From: Ideonella sp.
GTDB taxonomy: Bacteria > Pseudomonadota > Gammaproteobacteria > Burkholderiales > Burkholderiaceae_C
Reading direction: 5' to 3'
DNA: 64,000 nucleotides
Assembly (NCBI GenBank): GCA_015075545.1
Contig: JABTUC010000001.1
Span: 310,001 to 374,000, forward strand
Part shown: piece after piece, positions 9,951 to 19,825 of the stretch
Layout: each line of letters opens with the position of its first letter
Position numbering within the stretch: position 1 is the stretch's first letter
Notes under the pieces: model-generated
What the model was told of the DNA's origin: nothing
Databases searched by the model: none
The model's input: the letters and a program-made list of their open reading frames with translations, nothing else
Translations under genes and position numbers: made by a program

Positions 9951-10772
9951 GTGAACGCCGCACCCGACGCCGGGCCGCCCGGAACTCAGCCAGCCACGGT
10001 GCCGGTGCTCGAGTGCCGCGACGTCGAGCGCCGCTTCGGCGGCCTGGTGGCGATCACCGGCGTCAACCTGCGCATCGAGCGCGGCGAGATCTTCGGCCTG
10101 GTGGGCCCCAACGGCAGCGGCAAGACCACCATCACCAACGCCATCTCGGGCTTCTACCCGCCGCAGCGCGGGCGCATCGCGCTGCACGGCCGCGACATCA
10201 CCGGCATGGCGCCGCACCGGGTGGCGCGCCTGGGCGTGGCGCGCACGTTCCAGAACCTGGCGCTGTTCAACGGCATGAGCGTGCTCGACAACATCCTGCT
10301 CGGCCGCCACGTGCACATGCACCCGGCGGTGTGGCGCACCGCGCTCTACCCGTGGTTCGCGCGGCCCGAGGAGACGCGGCACCGCGTGGTGGTGGAAGAG
10401 ATCATCGATTTCCTGCAGCTCGAAAACGTGCGCGAGGAGCCTGTGGATTCGCTGCCGCTGGGAATCAAGAAGCGCGTCGAGCTGGCGCGCGCGCTGGTGG
10501 TCGAGCCGAGCTTCCTGATCCTCGACGAGCCGATGGCCGGCATGAACCACGAGGAGAAGGCGTACATGGCGCGCTTCATCCTCGACGCGCGCGACGAGCG
10601 CGGTGTCACCTGCCTGATCATCGAGCACCACATGGACATCGTCACCGGCATCTGCGACCGCATGCTGGTGCTCAGCTACGGCGAGGTGATCGGCAGCGGC
10701 ATTCCGCGCGAGGTGATCGCCGACCCGCGCGTGATCCAGGCCTACATCGGGGGTGCGCATGCCACCGCCTGA
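9951..10772 (+). CDS. branched-chain-type ABC transporter ATP-binding protein (LivG-like)
   Basis: This 273-residue ATPase has Walker A GPNGSGKT at residues 52-59 and Walker B FLILDEP at 188-194, followed by the LivG-specific tail ADPRVIQAYIGG. The ABC signature is non-canonical: SLPLGIKKR (167-175) replaces LSGGQ. This is seen in LivG homologues that travel with acyl-CoA ligases. The start is GTG at 9951. It would power import through the LivH/LivM permeases at 12689-14657. The end overlaps the ligase gene start by 14 bases, so the two are translationally coupled. Confidence 0.9.
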   Translation: MNAAPDAGPPGTQPATVPVLECRDVERRFGGLVAITGVNLRIERGEIFGLVGPNGSGKTTITNAISGFYPPQRGRIALHGRDITGMAPHRVARLGVARTFQNLALFNGMSVLDNILLGRHVHMHPAVWRTALYPWFARPEETRHRVVVEEIIDFLQLENVREEPVDSLPLGIKKRVELARALVVEPSFLILDEPMAGMNHEEKAYMARFILDARDERGVTCLIIEHHMDIVTGICDRMLVLSYGEVIGSGIPREVIADPRVIQAYIGGAHATA

Positions 10773-12684
10773 GCTGCAGCGCTGGAACCTCGACCCCGAG
10801 ACGACGCTGCCACGGCTGGTGGCGGCCAACGCCGCGGCAGTGCCTGCCCAGGTGGCGATGCGCGAGAAAGACCGCGGCATCTGGCAGGAGACCACCTGGG
10901 CGCAACTGCACCGCAGCGTGATGGCGGCGACCGCCGGCCTGCAGGCACTGGGGCTGGCGCGCGGCCAGGGCGTGCTGGTGCTGGGCGACAACCGGCCGCG
11001 CCTGTACATGGGCATGCTGTGCGCCGGCGCGCTCGGCGCGTACGCGATGCCGGTGTTCCCCGACGCCACGCCGCAAGAGGCGCTGCACGTGGCCAGCGAG
11101 GTCGAGATCGCGGTCGCGCTGGCCGAAGACCAGGAGCAGGTCGACAAGGCGCTCGACCTGCGCGAGCGCGGCGCGCGCATCGGCCGCATCGTCTACGACA
11201 ACCCGCGCGGGCTGGCGCGCTACAAGGTGCCGGGGCTGCTGTCGTGGGCCGACCTCGCCGTCGAGGCGCGCGGGGCTGCGCCTGGGCGCCGAGCCGGCGC
11301 TCGAGGCCGCGCTGCTCGCGCTGGCCGCGCCGCACGACCCGCCGTGCTGGTGCACTCGTCGGGCACCACCGGCAAGCCCAAGGGGGTGGTGCTGAGCCAC
11401 TTCAACATCCTCTCGGGCGTGCGCAACGCGTACCGCAGCGGCGCCTACGGCTTCGGCGAATCGGTGCTCGCGTACCTGCCGATGGCCTGGATCGGCGACT
11501 TCGCGTTCACCGTCGGCGCCGGCGTCGCGCTGCGCTTCACGATCAACGTGCCCGAGCGCCAGGAGACCGTGCTCAACGACCTGCGCGAGATCGCGCCGAG
11601 CTTCTACCTCGCCGCGCCGCGCAGCTGGGACAACATGCTCACGACGGTGCAGGTGCGGATGGAAGACTCCACGCGCCTGAAGAAGCTGCTGTACGACGTG
11701 TTCATGCACTCGGCGCAGGCCGCCGAGCGGCGCAAGCTCGAAGGCAAGACGCCCACGCTCGCGCAGCGCCTGCTGCGCCCGCTGGGCGAGGCGCTGGTGA
11801 TGGGCCCGATCAAGGACCAGCTCGGCCTCACCCGCCTGCGCCACGCCTTCACCGGCGGCGAGGCGATCGGCGAGGACACGTTCGTGTTCTACCGCGCGCT
11901 CGGCGTCAAGCTGCGCCAGCTCTACGGCCAGACCGAGGGCAGCGCCTACACCGCGATGCAGTCGGCCGACGAGGTGCGGCTGCACACGGTGGGGCGGCCG
12001 CTGCCGGGCGTCGACGCGCGCATCAGCGACTCCGGCGAGATCCTGCTGCGCTCGGGCAGCATTTTCGCCGGCTACTTCGGCAACGATGCGGCCACTGCCG
12101 AAGCGCTCGAAGACGGCTGGCTGCGCACCGGCGACGCCGGCTACATCGAGCCCGACGGCCACCTGGTGGTGCTCGGGCGCGTGTCGGAGGTGGTGCACAC
12201 CGCCGCCGGCGAGCGCTACATCCCCAACTACATCGAGAACCGGCTGAAGTTCAGCCCGTTCATCAAGGACGTGGCGGTGCTCGGCAAGGGGCGCGACCGG
12301 CTCGCCGCGATGGTGTGCGTCGACCGCGAGACGGTGGGCCACTGGGCCGAGCTGCGCGGCATCTCGGCCATCTCGTACGCCGACCTGTCGCAGAAGCCCG
12401 AGGTGCTGCAGCTCGTCGGCGAAGCGCTGCGGCGCGTCAACGCCACCCTGCCCGAGCCGCTGCGCCTGGCGCAGTTCGTCAGCCTGCACAAGGAGTTCGA
12501 CGCCGACGACGGCGAGATCACGCGCACGCGCAAGCTGCGCCGCAACGTGGTCGAGGAGCGCTATGCGCCGATCATCGAGGCGATCTACGGCGGCCAGCGC
12601 CACGTCACGGTGAAAGCGCAGGTCGTCTACGAAACCGGCGAGACCGGCGTCACCGAGCGCGAGCTCGCGATCACGGAGGTCTGA
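10759..12684 (+). CDS. AMP-dependent acyl-CoA synthetase associated with Liv importer
   Basis: This 641-residue adenylate-forming enzyme resembles long-chain acyl-CoA synthetases. The P-loop HSSGTTGKPKG is at residues 199-209, LYGQTEGSAYTA is the adenine-binding motif, and WLRTGDAGYIEPDGHL plus GRVSEVVHTAAGERY are the later core motifs. It would activate an imported acid to its CoA ester with ATP. About 20 residues just before the P-loop (nucleotides 11276-11336) are garbled as alternating Arg/Ala/Gly. Removing one G at ~11276 and adding one base at ~11336 restores a normal helix (LRLGAEPALEAALLALAAP), so two compensating indels are likely. It sits inside the Liv operon between livG and livH. 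Cyclohexanecarboxylate or another alicyclic/aromatic acid is the suggested substrate because of BadI at 17481. Confidence 0.87.
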   Translation: MPPPELQRWNLDPETTLPRLVAANAAAVPAQVAMREKDRGIWQETTWAQLHRSVMAATAGLQALGLARGQGVLVLGDNRPRLYMGMLCAGALGAYAMPVFPDATPQEALHVASEVEIAVALAEDQEQVDKALDLRERGARIGRIVYDNPRGLARYKVPGLLSWADLAVEARGAAPGRRAGARGRAARAGRAARPAVLVHSSGTTGKPKGVVLSHFNILSGVRNAYRSGAYGFGESVLAYLPMAWIGDFAFTVGAGVALRFTINVPERQETVLNDLREIAPSFYLAAPRSWDNMLTTVQVRMEDSTRLKKLLYDVFMHSAQAAERRKLEGKTPTLAQRLLRPLGEALVMGPIKDQLGLTRLRHAFTGGEAIGEDTFVFYRALGVKLRQLYGQTEGSAYTAMQSADEVRLHTVGRPLPGVDARISDSGEILLRSGSIFAGYFGNDAATAEALEDGWLRTGDAGYIEPDGHLVVLGRVSEVVHTAAGERYIPNYIENRLKFSPFIKDVAVLGKGRDRLAAMVCVDRETVGHWAELRGISAISYADLSQKPEVLQLVGEALRRVNATLPEPLRLAQFVSLHKEFDADDGEITRTRKLRRNVVEERYAPIIEAIYGGQRHVTVKAQVVYETGETGVTERELAITEV

Positions 12685-12688
12685 CGCG

Positions 12689-13575
12689 ATGGACGTCATG
12701 TACTTCCTCGAGCTGGCGACCAACGGCGCGCTGGCCGGGCTGATGTACGCGCTGGTCGCGCTGGGCATCGTGCTGATCTACAAGTCGTCGTCGGTGCCCA
12801 ACCTGGCGCAGGGCGCGCTGACGATGTTCGGGCCCTACCTCGTGCTGGCGCCTTCGCGGCCAAGGGCGTGTCGATCTGGGCCGCGATCGCGCTGGCGCTG
12901 GCGGCGATGTTCGTGATCGGCCTGGCGATCGAGCGCACCGCGCTGCGCCGTCTGGCCGGGCGGCCGATCGTGATGATCCTGATGATGACGCTCGGCCTGG
13001 ACATCTTCCTGCGCGCCACCGCGATGACGGTGTGGGGCGGCAGCGGCCGCAACATGCCGATCGGCATCAGCGACGCGCCGCTGTTCGTCGGGCCGGTGCT
13101 CGTCAACCGCGCCTACGCGATCGGCGCGGCGGTGGCGGTGGCGCTGTTCGCCGCCTTCATGCTGTTCTTCCGCACCCGCCTGGGCGTGGTGCTGCGCGCG
13201 ATCGCCGACGACTACACCGCATCGTGGTCGGTCGGCATCTCGGTGGAGCGCGGGGTCGCGCTGTCGTGGGCGCTGTCGGCGCTGGTGGCCACCGCCGCCG
13301 GCGTGCTGTGGGGTTCGGTGCAGACGGTCGACCAGTCGCTGTCGCTGCTGCTGCTCAAGGGCCTCACGGTCGGCGTGCTCGGCGGCCTCGACAGCATCGG
13401 CGGCGCGCTGCTGGCCGGGCTGCTGCTGGGCATCATCGAGAACGTCGCCTCGGGCTACCTCGATCCGCTGCTCGGCGGCGGCACGCGCGACCTGGTGGTC
13501 GCCGCGGTGCTGATCGTCACGATCATGGTGCGCCCGCACGGCCTGTTCGGCCGCCACGACATCGAGCGGATCTAG
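12689..13575 (+). pseudogene. LivH-like ABC permease, frameshifted
   Basis: This should encode an inner-membrane permease of about 295 residues of the branched-chain amino acid type. The first frame starts MDVMYFLELATNGALAG at 12689 and runs to GALTMFGPYLVLA. The rest continues in another frame as AAKGVSIWAAIALALAAMF and ends at 13575. The break lies at 12847-12856 and one missing base explains it. The later transmembrane segments and the family loop RAIADDYTASWSVGI are intact. It is 4 bases after the ligase gene and 2 bases before livM. Whether the indel is real decides whether the whole importer works. Confidence 0.86.
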
Positions 13576-13577
13576 CG

Positions 13578-14653
13578 ATGTTCTACCGCCGCGCCGGCAT
13601 CTTCCACACCAGCTACGCGACCGACCGCGCGCTGTTCACGATCCCGTTCGAGCGCCGCGCGATGGTCGTCATCTTGCTGCTGGCGCTGGCCGCGCCGTGG
13701 CTCGTCAGCTCGCTGGCCCTCACCAGCTACGTGCGGCCGTGGCTGATCTGGACCTCGGCGGTGCTCGGGCTCAACCTGATCCTCGGCTGGGCCGGGCAGT
13801 TCCACTTCGGCTACGGCGCGATCATGGGCATCGGCGCCTATGCGTCGGTGCACGCGGCGCGGCAAGGCGTGCCGTGGGAGCTGGCGGTGATCCTCGGCGG
13901 GCTCACCGCCACCGTGGTTGGCGTGGTGTTCGCGTTCGCGGCGCTGCGCGTCAAGGGCCTGTACCTGGCGCTGTCGACGCTGGCGCTGCAGTTCGTGATG
14001 GACTGGGTGATCTCGCACGTGCCGGCGATCAGCGGCGGCGTCTCGGCGACGCTGCAGGCGCCGCCGATGAAGCTGCTCGGCCAGGCGATCACCTCGGAGG
14101 CCGGCACCTACTACGTCGTGCTCGCGTGGACGGTGCTGGTGGCGCTGTTCATGCTCAACCTGCGGCGCAGCGCGCTCGGGCGCGCGCTGGTGGCGGTGCG
14201 CGAGAAGGACTACGCCGCCGCAGTGATCGGCGTGCAGAGCTTCTACTACAAGCTGGTGGCGTTCGCGACCTCGGCGTTCATCGGCGGCGTCAGCGGCGCG
14301 ATGCTGATCTTCGGCTTCTACCGCGCGGTGACGCCCGAGCAGTTCGCGGTCAACGTGTCGATCGAGCTGCTGGCGATGGTGATCGTCGGCGGCCTCGGCA
14401 GCATCATCGGCAGCTTCCTCGGCACCGCGTTCATCCTGCTGCTGCCCGGGCAGATGAACGAGGCGTTCGCGTGGGTCGCCGGCGCGCTGGACCTGGAAGT
14501 CGGCATCGAGGCGCTGGCGCACATCCCGAACATGGCGTACGGTGCGGCGATCATCGCGGTGCTGCTGATCGAGCCGCTGGGGCTGGGCAAGCTGTACGGC
14601 AACGTGCGCAACTACCTGATGGTGTGGCCGTTCGGCTACACGAGGAAGTCGCG

Positions 14654-14657
<4 letters not shown>
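13578..14657 (+). CDS. LivM-like ABC permease
   Basis: This integral membrane protein of 359 residues is the second permease subunit of the importer. It carries the LivM hallmarks GWAGQFHFGYGAIMGIGAY in the first third, the cytoplasmic loop VAVREKDYAAAVIGV that contacts the ATPase, and GGLGSIIGSFLGTAFI near the end. The N-terminal 30 residues before the first membrane segment are unusually long and hydrophilic. The stop overlaps the start of the next ATPase gene as ATGA, so the two are translationally coupled. Confidence 0.92.
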
Positions 14658-15460
<803 letters not shown>

Positions 15461-15492
15461 TTCCATCCACCACGCGACGAAGGAGACCGGTC

Positions 15493-16734
15493 ATGAAGAC
15501 GAGAGTGCGATCGATGCTGGCGGGCCTGGCCCTGCTGCTCGGCGGCGCGGCGGCGCACGCCCAGGCGATCAAGTTCGGCCTGTGCTACGACCTCAGCAAG
15601 GCCTACACATTCATCACGCCGCAGATCTCGCAGGCGGTGCGCGACTACGCCACGCTGCTCAACGCCAAGGGCGGCATCGAGGGCCACCCGATCGAGATCG
15701 TGGTGCAGGACCATGGCAACGAGCCGCAGCGCGGCATCGAGTGCTACGAGAAGCTCAAGCGCGAAGGCGTGATGATCTTCGACATGCTGTCGACGCCGGT
15801 GTCGCGCGCCGTGCTGCCGCGCGCGATGGCCGACGGCAACATCCTGCTGCAGTCGTTCGTCGGCCGCGGCGACGCGGTCGACGGCGACGTCTTCAAGTGG
15901 ATCTTCCCGATCGGCCCCACTTACTGGGGCCAGGTGGCCAACGACGTGGCCTGGATCAAGGGCCAGCACAAGGGCAGCCTCAAGGGCGTGAAGATCGCGT
16001 TCATCTACCCCGACTACTCGTTCGGGCAGGAGCCGATCCCGATCCTCAAGACGCTGGCCGCGAAGGAGGGCTTCGAGCTGGGACTGTTCCCGAACCCGAT
16101 GCCCGGTCGCGACCAGGCGGCGGTGTGGACGCAAATCCGCCGCTTCGAGCCCGACCACGTGATCAGCTGGAACCTGGCGGCGATGCACGTGGTGGCGGCC
16201 AAGGAGATGAAGCGCAACGGCATCGCGATGGACAAGCTCATCACGGTGAACTGGCTCAACGAGGTCGACATCGCCAACATCGGCCCCGCCGAGGCCAAAG
16301 GCCTCAAGCGCGGCACCAACGTGGTCGGCGGCAAGAACCACCCGCTGATGCAGCAGATCGTCAAGGAGGTCTATGGCGCCAACAAGGGCGCCGGCGACAT
16401 CAAGCACCTCGACGACATCTACTACAACACCGGGCTGGCGATCTACTCGTCGGCGTTCGAAGGTGTGCGGCTGGCGATCCAGAAGGACAAATGGCCGCTG
16501 ACACCGGCCAAGATCAAGGCCGGCCTTGAGAGCCTGCGCAACTTCGACGCCAACGGCTTCATCGCGCCGGTGACCGTGACCGCGCAGGATCACGGCGGCG
16601 GCGGCAAGACCCGCATCGACATGTGGGACGGCACCAAGTGGGTGCCGCAGGGCGACTGGAGCGCCGCCTACACCGACACCGTGTGGCAGGTGGTGAAGGA
16701 GCAGTCGGCCGAGTTCGCCAAGACCGGCAAGTAG
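15493..16734 (+). CDS. Liv-type periplasmic substrate-binding protein
   Basis: This 413-residue protein has a signal peptide (MKTRVRSMLAGLALLLGGAA followed by AHAQ, cut after residue ~24) and the type I periplasmic binding fold. Typical elements are LLNAKGGIEGHPIEIVVQDHG early on, then VAWIKGQHKG and the C-terminal AIQKDKWPLTPAKIKAGLESL. It would deliver the ligand to the LivHM permeases. It belongs to the group that binds acids other than amino acids in clusters with CoA ligases. This is inference from context. A GC hairpin at 16745-16767 follows the stop. Confidence 0.9.
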   Translation: MKTRVRSMLAGLALLLGGAAAHAQAIKFGLCYDLSKAYTFITPQISQAVRDYATLLNAKGGIEGHPIEIVVQDHGNEPQRGIECYEKLKREGVMIFDMLSTPVSRAVLPRAMADGNILLQSFVGRGDAVDGDVFKWIFPIGPTYWGQVANDVAWIKGQHKGSLKGVKIAFIYPDYSFGQEPIPILKTLAAKEGFELGLFPNPMPGRDQAAVWTQIRRFEPDHVISWNLAAMHVVAAKEMKRNGIAMDKLITVNWLNEVDIANIGPAEAKGLKRGTNVVGGKNHPLMQQIVKEVYGANKGAGDIKHLDDIYYNTGLAIYSSAFEGVRLAIQKDKWPLTPAKIKAGLESLRNFDANGFIAPVTVTAQDHGGGGKTRIDMWDGTKWVPQGDWSAAYTDTVWQVVKEQSAEFAKTGK

Positions 16735-16744
16735 CCTTCGTGCG

Positions 16745-16767
16745 GCCCGCCGCGGCGCGCGGCGGGC
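16745..16767. terminator. GC-rich hairpin between convergent genes
   Basis: GCCCGCCG and CGGCGGGC form an 8-bp stem around a 7-base loop between the stop of the binding-protein gene (plus) and the stop of the marR gene (minus). It has no long T-run, but its position suits a bidirectional terminator. Confidence 0.5.
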
Positions 16768-16774
16768 TCGCTGG

Positions 16775-17263
16775 TCAGGCCGGCTTGGTTTCGTTCGGGC
16801 GGTCGATGCGCTCCATGTTCTCGAGCATCTTCAGCAGGTAGTGCACGGTGTGGACCATGTCGTTGACCGAGAAGCCGTCGAGCGCCTGCTCGTAGAAGGC
16901 GTGGATCTTCGGCAGTGCCTTGCGCTGCCACACCTGCCGGCCGGCGGCGGTCATGCGGATCACGCGTGAGCGGCCGTCGCGCGCGTCGGAGGCACTCTCC
17001 AGCCGCCCGTCGCGCTCGAGCCGGCCGATCACGCCGGCGAGGTTCTGGCGGCTGACCATCAGGTAGCGCGCCAGCTCGCCGAGCTTCATGCCGCCGGCGG
17101 CCTGCGGCCGCGACAGCGCACCGAGCACCGCCCACTGCTGCGTGGTGAGGCCGTCGTCCTCGATCGCCCGCGACCCGGTTTTATGCAGCATGTTGGCACA
17201 TTGGTAGAGGCGAAAGAACAGCCGGTTGGCCATCGACAGCCGCGTCTCGTTGCGGTTTTCCAT
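16775..17263 (-). CDS. MarR family regulator, BadR-like by context
   Basis: This 162-residue winged-helix protein has the MarR core: LTTQQWAVLGAL, then the recognition region MKLGELARYLMVSRQNLAGVIGRLE and the wing DARDGRSRVIRMTAAG. It is transcribed away from the badI-like gene. In Rhodopseudomonas a MarR protein (BadR) controls cyclohexanecarboxylate genes beside badHI, so the same role is likely here. An imperfect 22-bp palindrome at 17327-17348, in the shared 217-base space, is a candidate operator. The ATG at 17263 gives MENRNETRLSMANRLF; the frame is open upstream but crosses the promoter area. Confidence 0.88.
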   Translation of the reverse strand: MENRNETRLSMANRLFFRLYQCANMLHKTGSRAIEDDGLTTQQWAVLGALSRPQAAGGMKLGELARYLMVSRQNLAGVIGRLERDGRLESASDARDGRSRVIRMTAAGRQVWQRKALPKIHAFYEQALDGFSVNDMVHTVHYLLKMLENMERIDRPNETKPA

Positions 17264-17326
17264 CAGTGGATGACTCCTTCGCGCCGGTTTGCGAGGCGCT
17301 TGCTGCAGTGCGCGATCGGCCCTAAG

Positions 17327-17348
17327 ATATGTCGATATATTGTCATAT
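17327..17348. promoter_or_regulatory. imperfect 22-bp palindrome, candidate MarR operator and promoter
   Basis: The halves ATATGTCGATA and TATTGTCATAT pair at 9 of 11 positions. It is a rare AT-rich island in this GC-rich DNA and holds -10-like sequences on both strands. It lies midway between marR (start 17263, minus) and the badI-like gene (start 17481, plus), where the MarR product would be expected to bind. Confidence 0.5.
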
Positions 17349-17480
17349 ACCCCGGGATCGAGCAAGGCGGGCGAAGGCGTCGAAACGGCCCTCGTCGCCG
17401 GCCGAGTGACCGGCGCGCCTTCGACGTTCGAGCGCCGTGCCGACCGCCCGATCCCACCCATCAAAGGAAGGAAGCCCCGC

Positions 17481-18263
17481 ATGCAATACCAGGACCTGCT
17501 CTACGAAGTGCGCAACCGCGTCGCCTGGATCACGATCAACCGGCCCGACAAGATGAACGCCTTCCGCGGCGTCACGTGCGACGAGCTGATCGACGCCGTC
17601 TACCGCGCCGGCTACGACCGCGAGATCGGCTGCATCGTGCTGGCCGGCGCCGGCGAGCGCGCGTTCTGCACCGGCGGCGACCAGTCGGCACACGACGGCA
17701 ACTACGACGGCCGCGGCACCATCGGCCTGCCGATCGAGCAACTCCACCAGGCGGTGCGCGACGTGCCCAAGCCGGTGATCGCGCGCGTGCAGGGCTTCGC
17801 CATCGGCGGCGGCAACGTGCTGTGCACGCTGTGCGACCTCACGATCTGCTCCGACAAGGCGGTGTTCGGCCAGGTGGGGCCCAAGATGGGCTCGGTCGAC
17901 CCCGGCTACGGCACCGCGCTGCTGGCGCGCGTGGTGGGCGAGAAGAAAGCGCGCGAGATCTGGTACCTGTGCCGGCGCTACAGCGGCGAGCAGGCGGTGC
18001 AGATGGGGCTGGCCAACGTCTGCGTGCCCGCCGCCGAGCTCGACGCCACCGTGCAGCAGTGGGCCGAGGAGATCTGCGACAAGAGCCCGACGGCGATTGC
18101 CATCGCCAAGCGCAGCTTCAACATGGACACCGCGCACCAGGCCGGCATCGCCGGCATGGGCATGTACGCGCTGAAGCTGTACTACGACACCGAGGAGTCG
18201 CGCGAGGGCGTGCGCGCGCTGCAGGACAAGCGCAAGCCCGACTTCCGCAAGTTCGCCAAGTAG
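17481..18263 (+). CDS. badI: 2-ketocyclohexanecarboxyl-CoA hydrolase (BadI-like)
   Basis: This 260-residue crotonase-fold protein resembles BadI of Rhodopseudomonas palustris more closely than ordinary enoyl-CoA hydratases. As I remember the BadI sequence, the blocks INRPDKMNAFRG, FCTGGDQSAHDGNYDGRGT, RVQGFAIGGGNVL and GQVGPKMGSVDPGYGTALLA are shared, as is the C-terminal HQAGIAGMGMYALKLYYDT. BadI opens the ring of 2-ketocyclohexane-1-carboxyl-CoA to pimelyl-CoA, a reverse Dieckmann reaction related to MenB. The ATG at 17481 has a GGAAGGAAG run ahead. It is divergent from the MarR gene, and the acyl-CoA dehydrogenase gene starts two bases after its stop. A general dihydroxynaphthoyl-CoA synthase role is a less likely alternative. 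Confidence 0.85.
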   Translation: MQYQDLLYEVRNRVAWITINRPDKMNAFRGVTCDELIDAVYRAGYDREIGCIVLAGAGERAFCTGGDQSAHDGNYDGRGTIGLPIEQLHQAVRDVPKPVIARVQGFAIGGGNVLCTLCDLTICSDKAVFGQVGPKMGSVDPGYGTALLARVVGEKKAREIWYLCRRYSGEQAVQMGLANVCVPAAELDATVQQWAEEICDKSPTAIAIAKRSFNMDTAHQAGIAGMGMYALKLYYDTEESREGVRALQDKRKPDFRKFAK

Positions 18264-18265
18264 CC

Positions 18266-19420
18266 ATGAAGTCGCCCTACATCGACGACGCGCTGCAGGC
18301 GCTGTCGGAGCAGGCGCGGCGCTTCGCGCGCGAGCGCGTGGCGCCGGGCTTTCTCGAACGCGACCGCACGCGCGTGCTCGACCGCGCCCTTATGCGCGAG
18401 ATGGGCGCGCTCGGCTTCATCGCCCCCGAGTTGCCCGAGGCCTGCGGCGGACAGGGCCTGGGCACGCTGGCCGCCGGCGTGATCCACGAGGCGGTCGCGG
18501 GCGCCGACCTCGCCTTCTCGTACGTCAACCTGCTGGCCTCGCTGAACGGACAGATCCTGTCGCAGCACGGGCAAGCCGAGGTCGCGCGCCCGTGGCTGGC
18601 GCGGCTCACGCGCGGCGAGGCGCTGGTGGCCATTGCGCTGACCGAGCCGCGCGGCGGGTCGGATGCGGCCAACCTGCGCCTGCGCATCGAGCGCGCCGGC
18701 GACGCCTACGTGCTCAACGGCGAGAAGACCTCGATCTCGGCGGCCGACCAGGCCGACGCGATCATCGTCTTCGGCCGCACCGGCAGCGCCGACAGCGGCG
18801 CGCACGGGGTCACCGCGGTGCTGGTGCCGGCCGGCGCGCCGGGCCTCACGCGCAGCCGCTTCGACTGCCACGGCCAGCGCGCGATCGGCCGCGGCTCGCT
18901 GTTCTTCGAAAACGTTCGCGTGCCGCTCGACCACCGGCTGGGCGACGAGAACCGCGGCTTCGTGCAGGTGATGCAGGGCTTCGACTTCTCGCGCGCGCTG
19001 ATCGGCCTGCAAGTGCTGGCCGTCGCCCGCGCCGCGCTCGACGAGACCTGGGCGCACGCGGCGCAGCGCGAGGCCTTCGGCAAGCCGCTGAGCGCGTTCC
19101 AGGGCGTGTCGCACCCGCTGGCGGAGTTGGACACCCAGGTCACCGCCGCGCGGCTGCTGTGCCTGCAATCGCTGTGGCTCAAGGACCAGGGCCTGCCGCA
19201 CAGCGCCGAGGCCGCGATGTGCAAGTGGTGGGCGCCCAAGCTGGCCTACGACACCGTCCACCAGTGCCTGCTCAGCCACGGCCACGGCGGCTACGACCGC
19301 GGGCCGATGGAGCAGCGTCTGCGCGACCTGCTCGGCTTCGAGCTGGGCGACGGCACGGCGCAGATCATGAAGACGATCATCGCCCGCGCCCGCGCCGGGC
19401 GTGCGGCAGTGCCGAACTGA
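18266..19420 (+). CDS. acyl-CoA dehydrogenase, probably alicyclic (AliB/BadJ-like)
   Basis: This 384-residue flavoprotein has the acyl-CoA dehydrogenase fold with LTEPRGGSDAANLRLRIERA in the middle domain, the helix AQREAFGKPLSAFQGVSH and the C-terminal LGDGTAQIMKTIIAR. The usual catalytic stretch near the end reads HGGYDRGPMEQRLRD. Compared with EYxVE in medium-chain enzymes, the catalytic Glu seems to be missing and two residues are absent. The base may therefore lie elsewhere, as in some branched-chain and alicyclic enzymes. Only two bases separate it from the badI-like gene. It may oxidise cyclohexane-1-carboxyl-CoA, but this is inferred only from the neighbour and the regulator. Confidence 0.85.
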   Translation: MKSPYIDDALQALSEQARRFARERVAPGFLERDRTRVLDRALMREMGALGFIAPELPEACGGQGLGTLAAGVIHEAVAGADLAFSYVNLLASLNGQILSQHGQAEVARPWLARLTRGEALVAIALTEPRGGSDAANLRLRIERAGDAYVLNGEKTSISAADQADAIIVFGRTGSADSGAHGVTAVLVPAGAPGLTRSRFDCHGQRAIGRGSLFFENVRVPLDHRLGDENRGFVQVMQGFDFSRALIGLQVLAVARAALDETWAHAAQREAFGKPLSAFQGVSHPLAELDTQVTAARLLCLQSLWLKDQGLPHSAEAAMCKWWAPKLAYDTVHQCLLSHGHGGYDRGPMEQRLRDLLGFELGDGTAQIMKTIIARARAGRAAVPN

Positions 19421-19551
19421 CGGCCCGGGGCGTCGGATCGCCGGCCGCAACGCGGGGCCCGACAGGGCGCCCCGCGGGGCCACCCCTGCCCTGCGTGCAG
19501 CCTTGCCGGGGCGGCGCGGCATCGAGGCCCGATACCGAGGACAATACGGCC

Positions 19552-19758
19552 ATGAGCAAGTCCACCTCCTCGACCCGAATCTCGCCCAGCGGCCTGCGTT
19601 ACGCCAACAAGATCCCGGGGTCCCCGTTCACCGGCGCGGGGCATACGCGCTCGTGCTTCCTGTGCGGCAAGCACCGGCAAAGCGCCGGGCTGCGGTCCAA
19701 GCGCGTGCTGGGCCGCGTCGAGATGGTCTGCGCGGCCGGCTGCGACAGCCAATCCTGA
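19552..19758 (+). CDS. small CxxC/CxxxC protein of unknown function
   Basis: This 68-residue ORF starts MSKSTSSTRISPSGLRYANK and ends VCAAGCDSQS. Two cysteine pairs, CFLC in the middle and CAAGC near the end, 22 residues apart, suggest a small zinc ribbon. It is basic and lacks a membrane segment. It is 131 bases after the dehydrogenase gene and has no clear partner. I believe similar unnamed proteins exist in Burkholderiales, but I cannot name a family. The cysteine pattern and ordered composition make it likelier to be a gene than chance. Confidence 0.6.
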   Translation: MSKSTSSTRISPSGLRYANKIPGSPFTGAGHTRSCFLCGKHRQSAGLRSKRVLGRVEMVCAAGCDSQS

Positions 19759-19825
19759 CCCCCGACGGCGCGGCAGCCCGATCGACCACCGCTGCACGTT
19801 GACGGCGGGTGCGGCGCCGCGCGCG

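Noticed and set aside
12847-12856. Programmed ribosomal frameshift in livH
   Set aside because: There is no slippery heptamer or downstream pseudoknot, and similar indels occur in several unrelated genes nearby, so error or decay is simpler.
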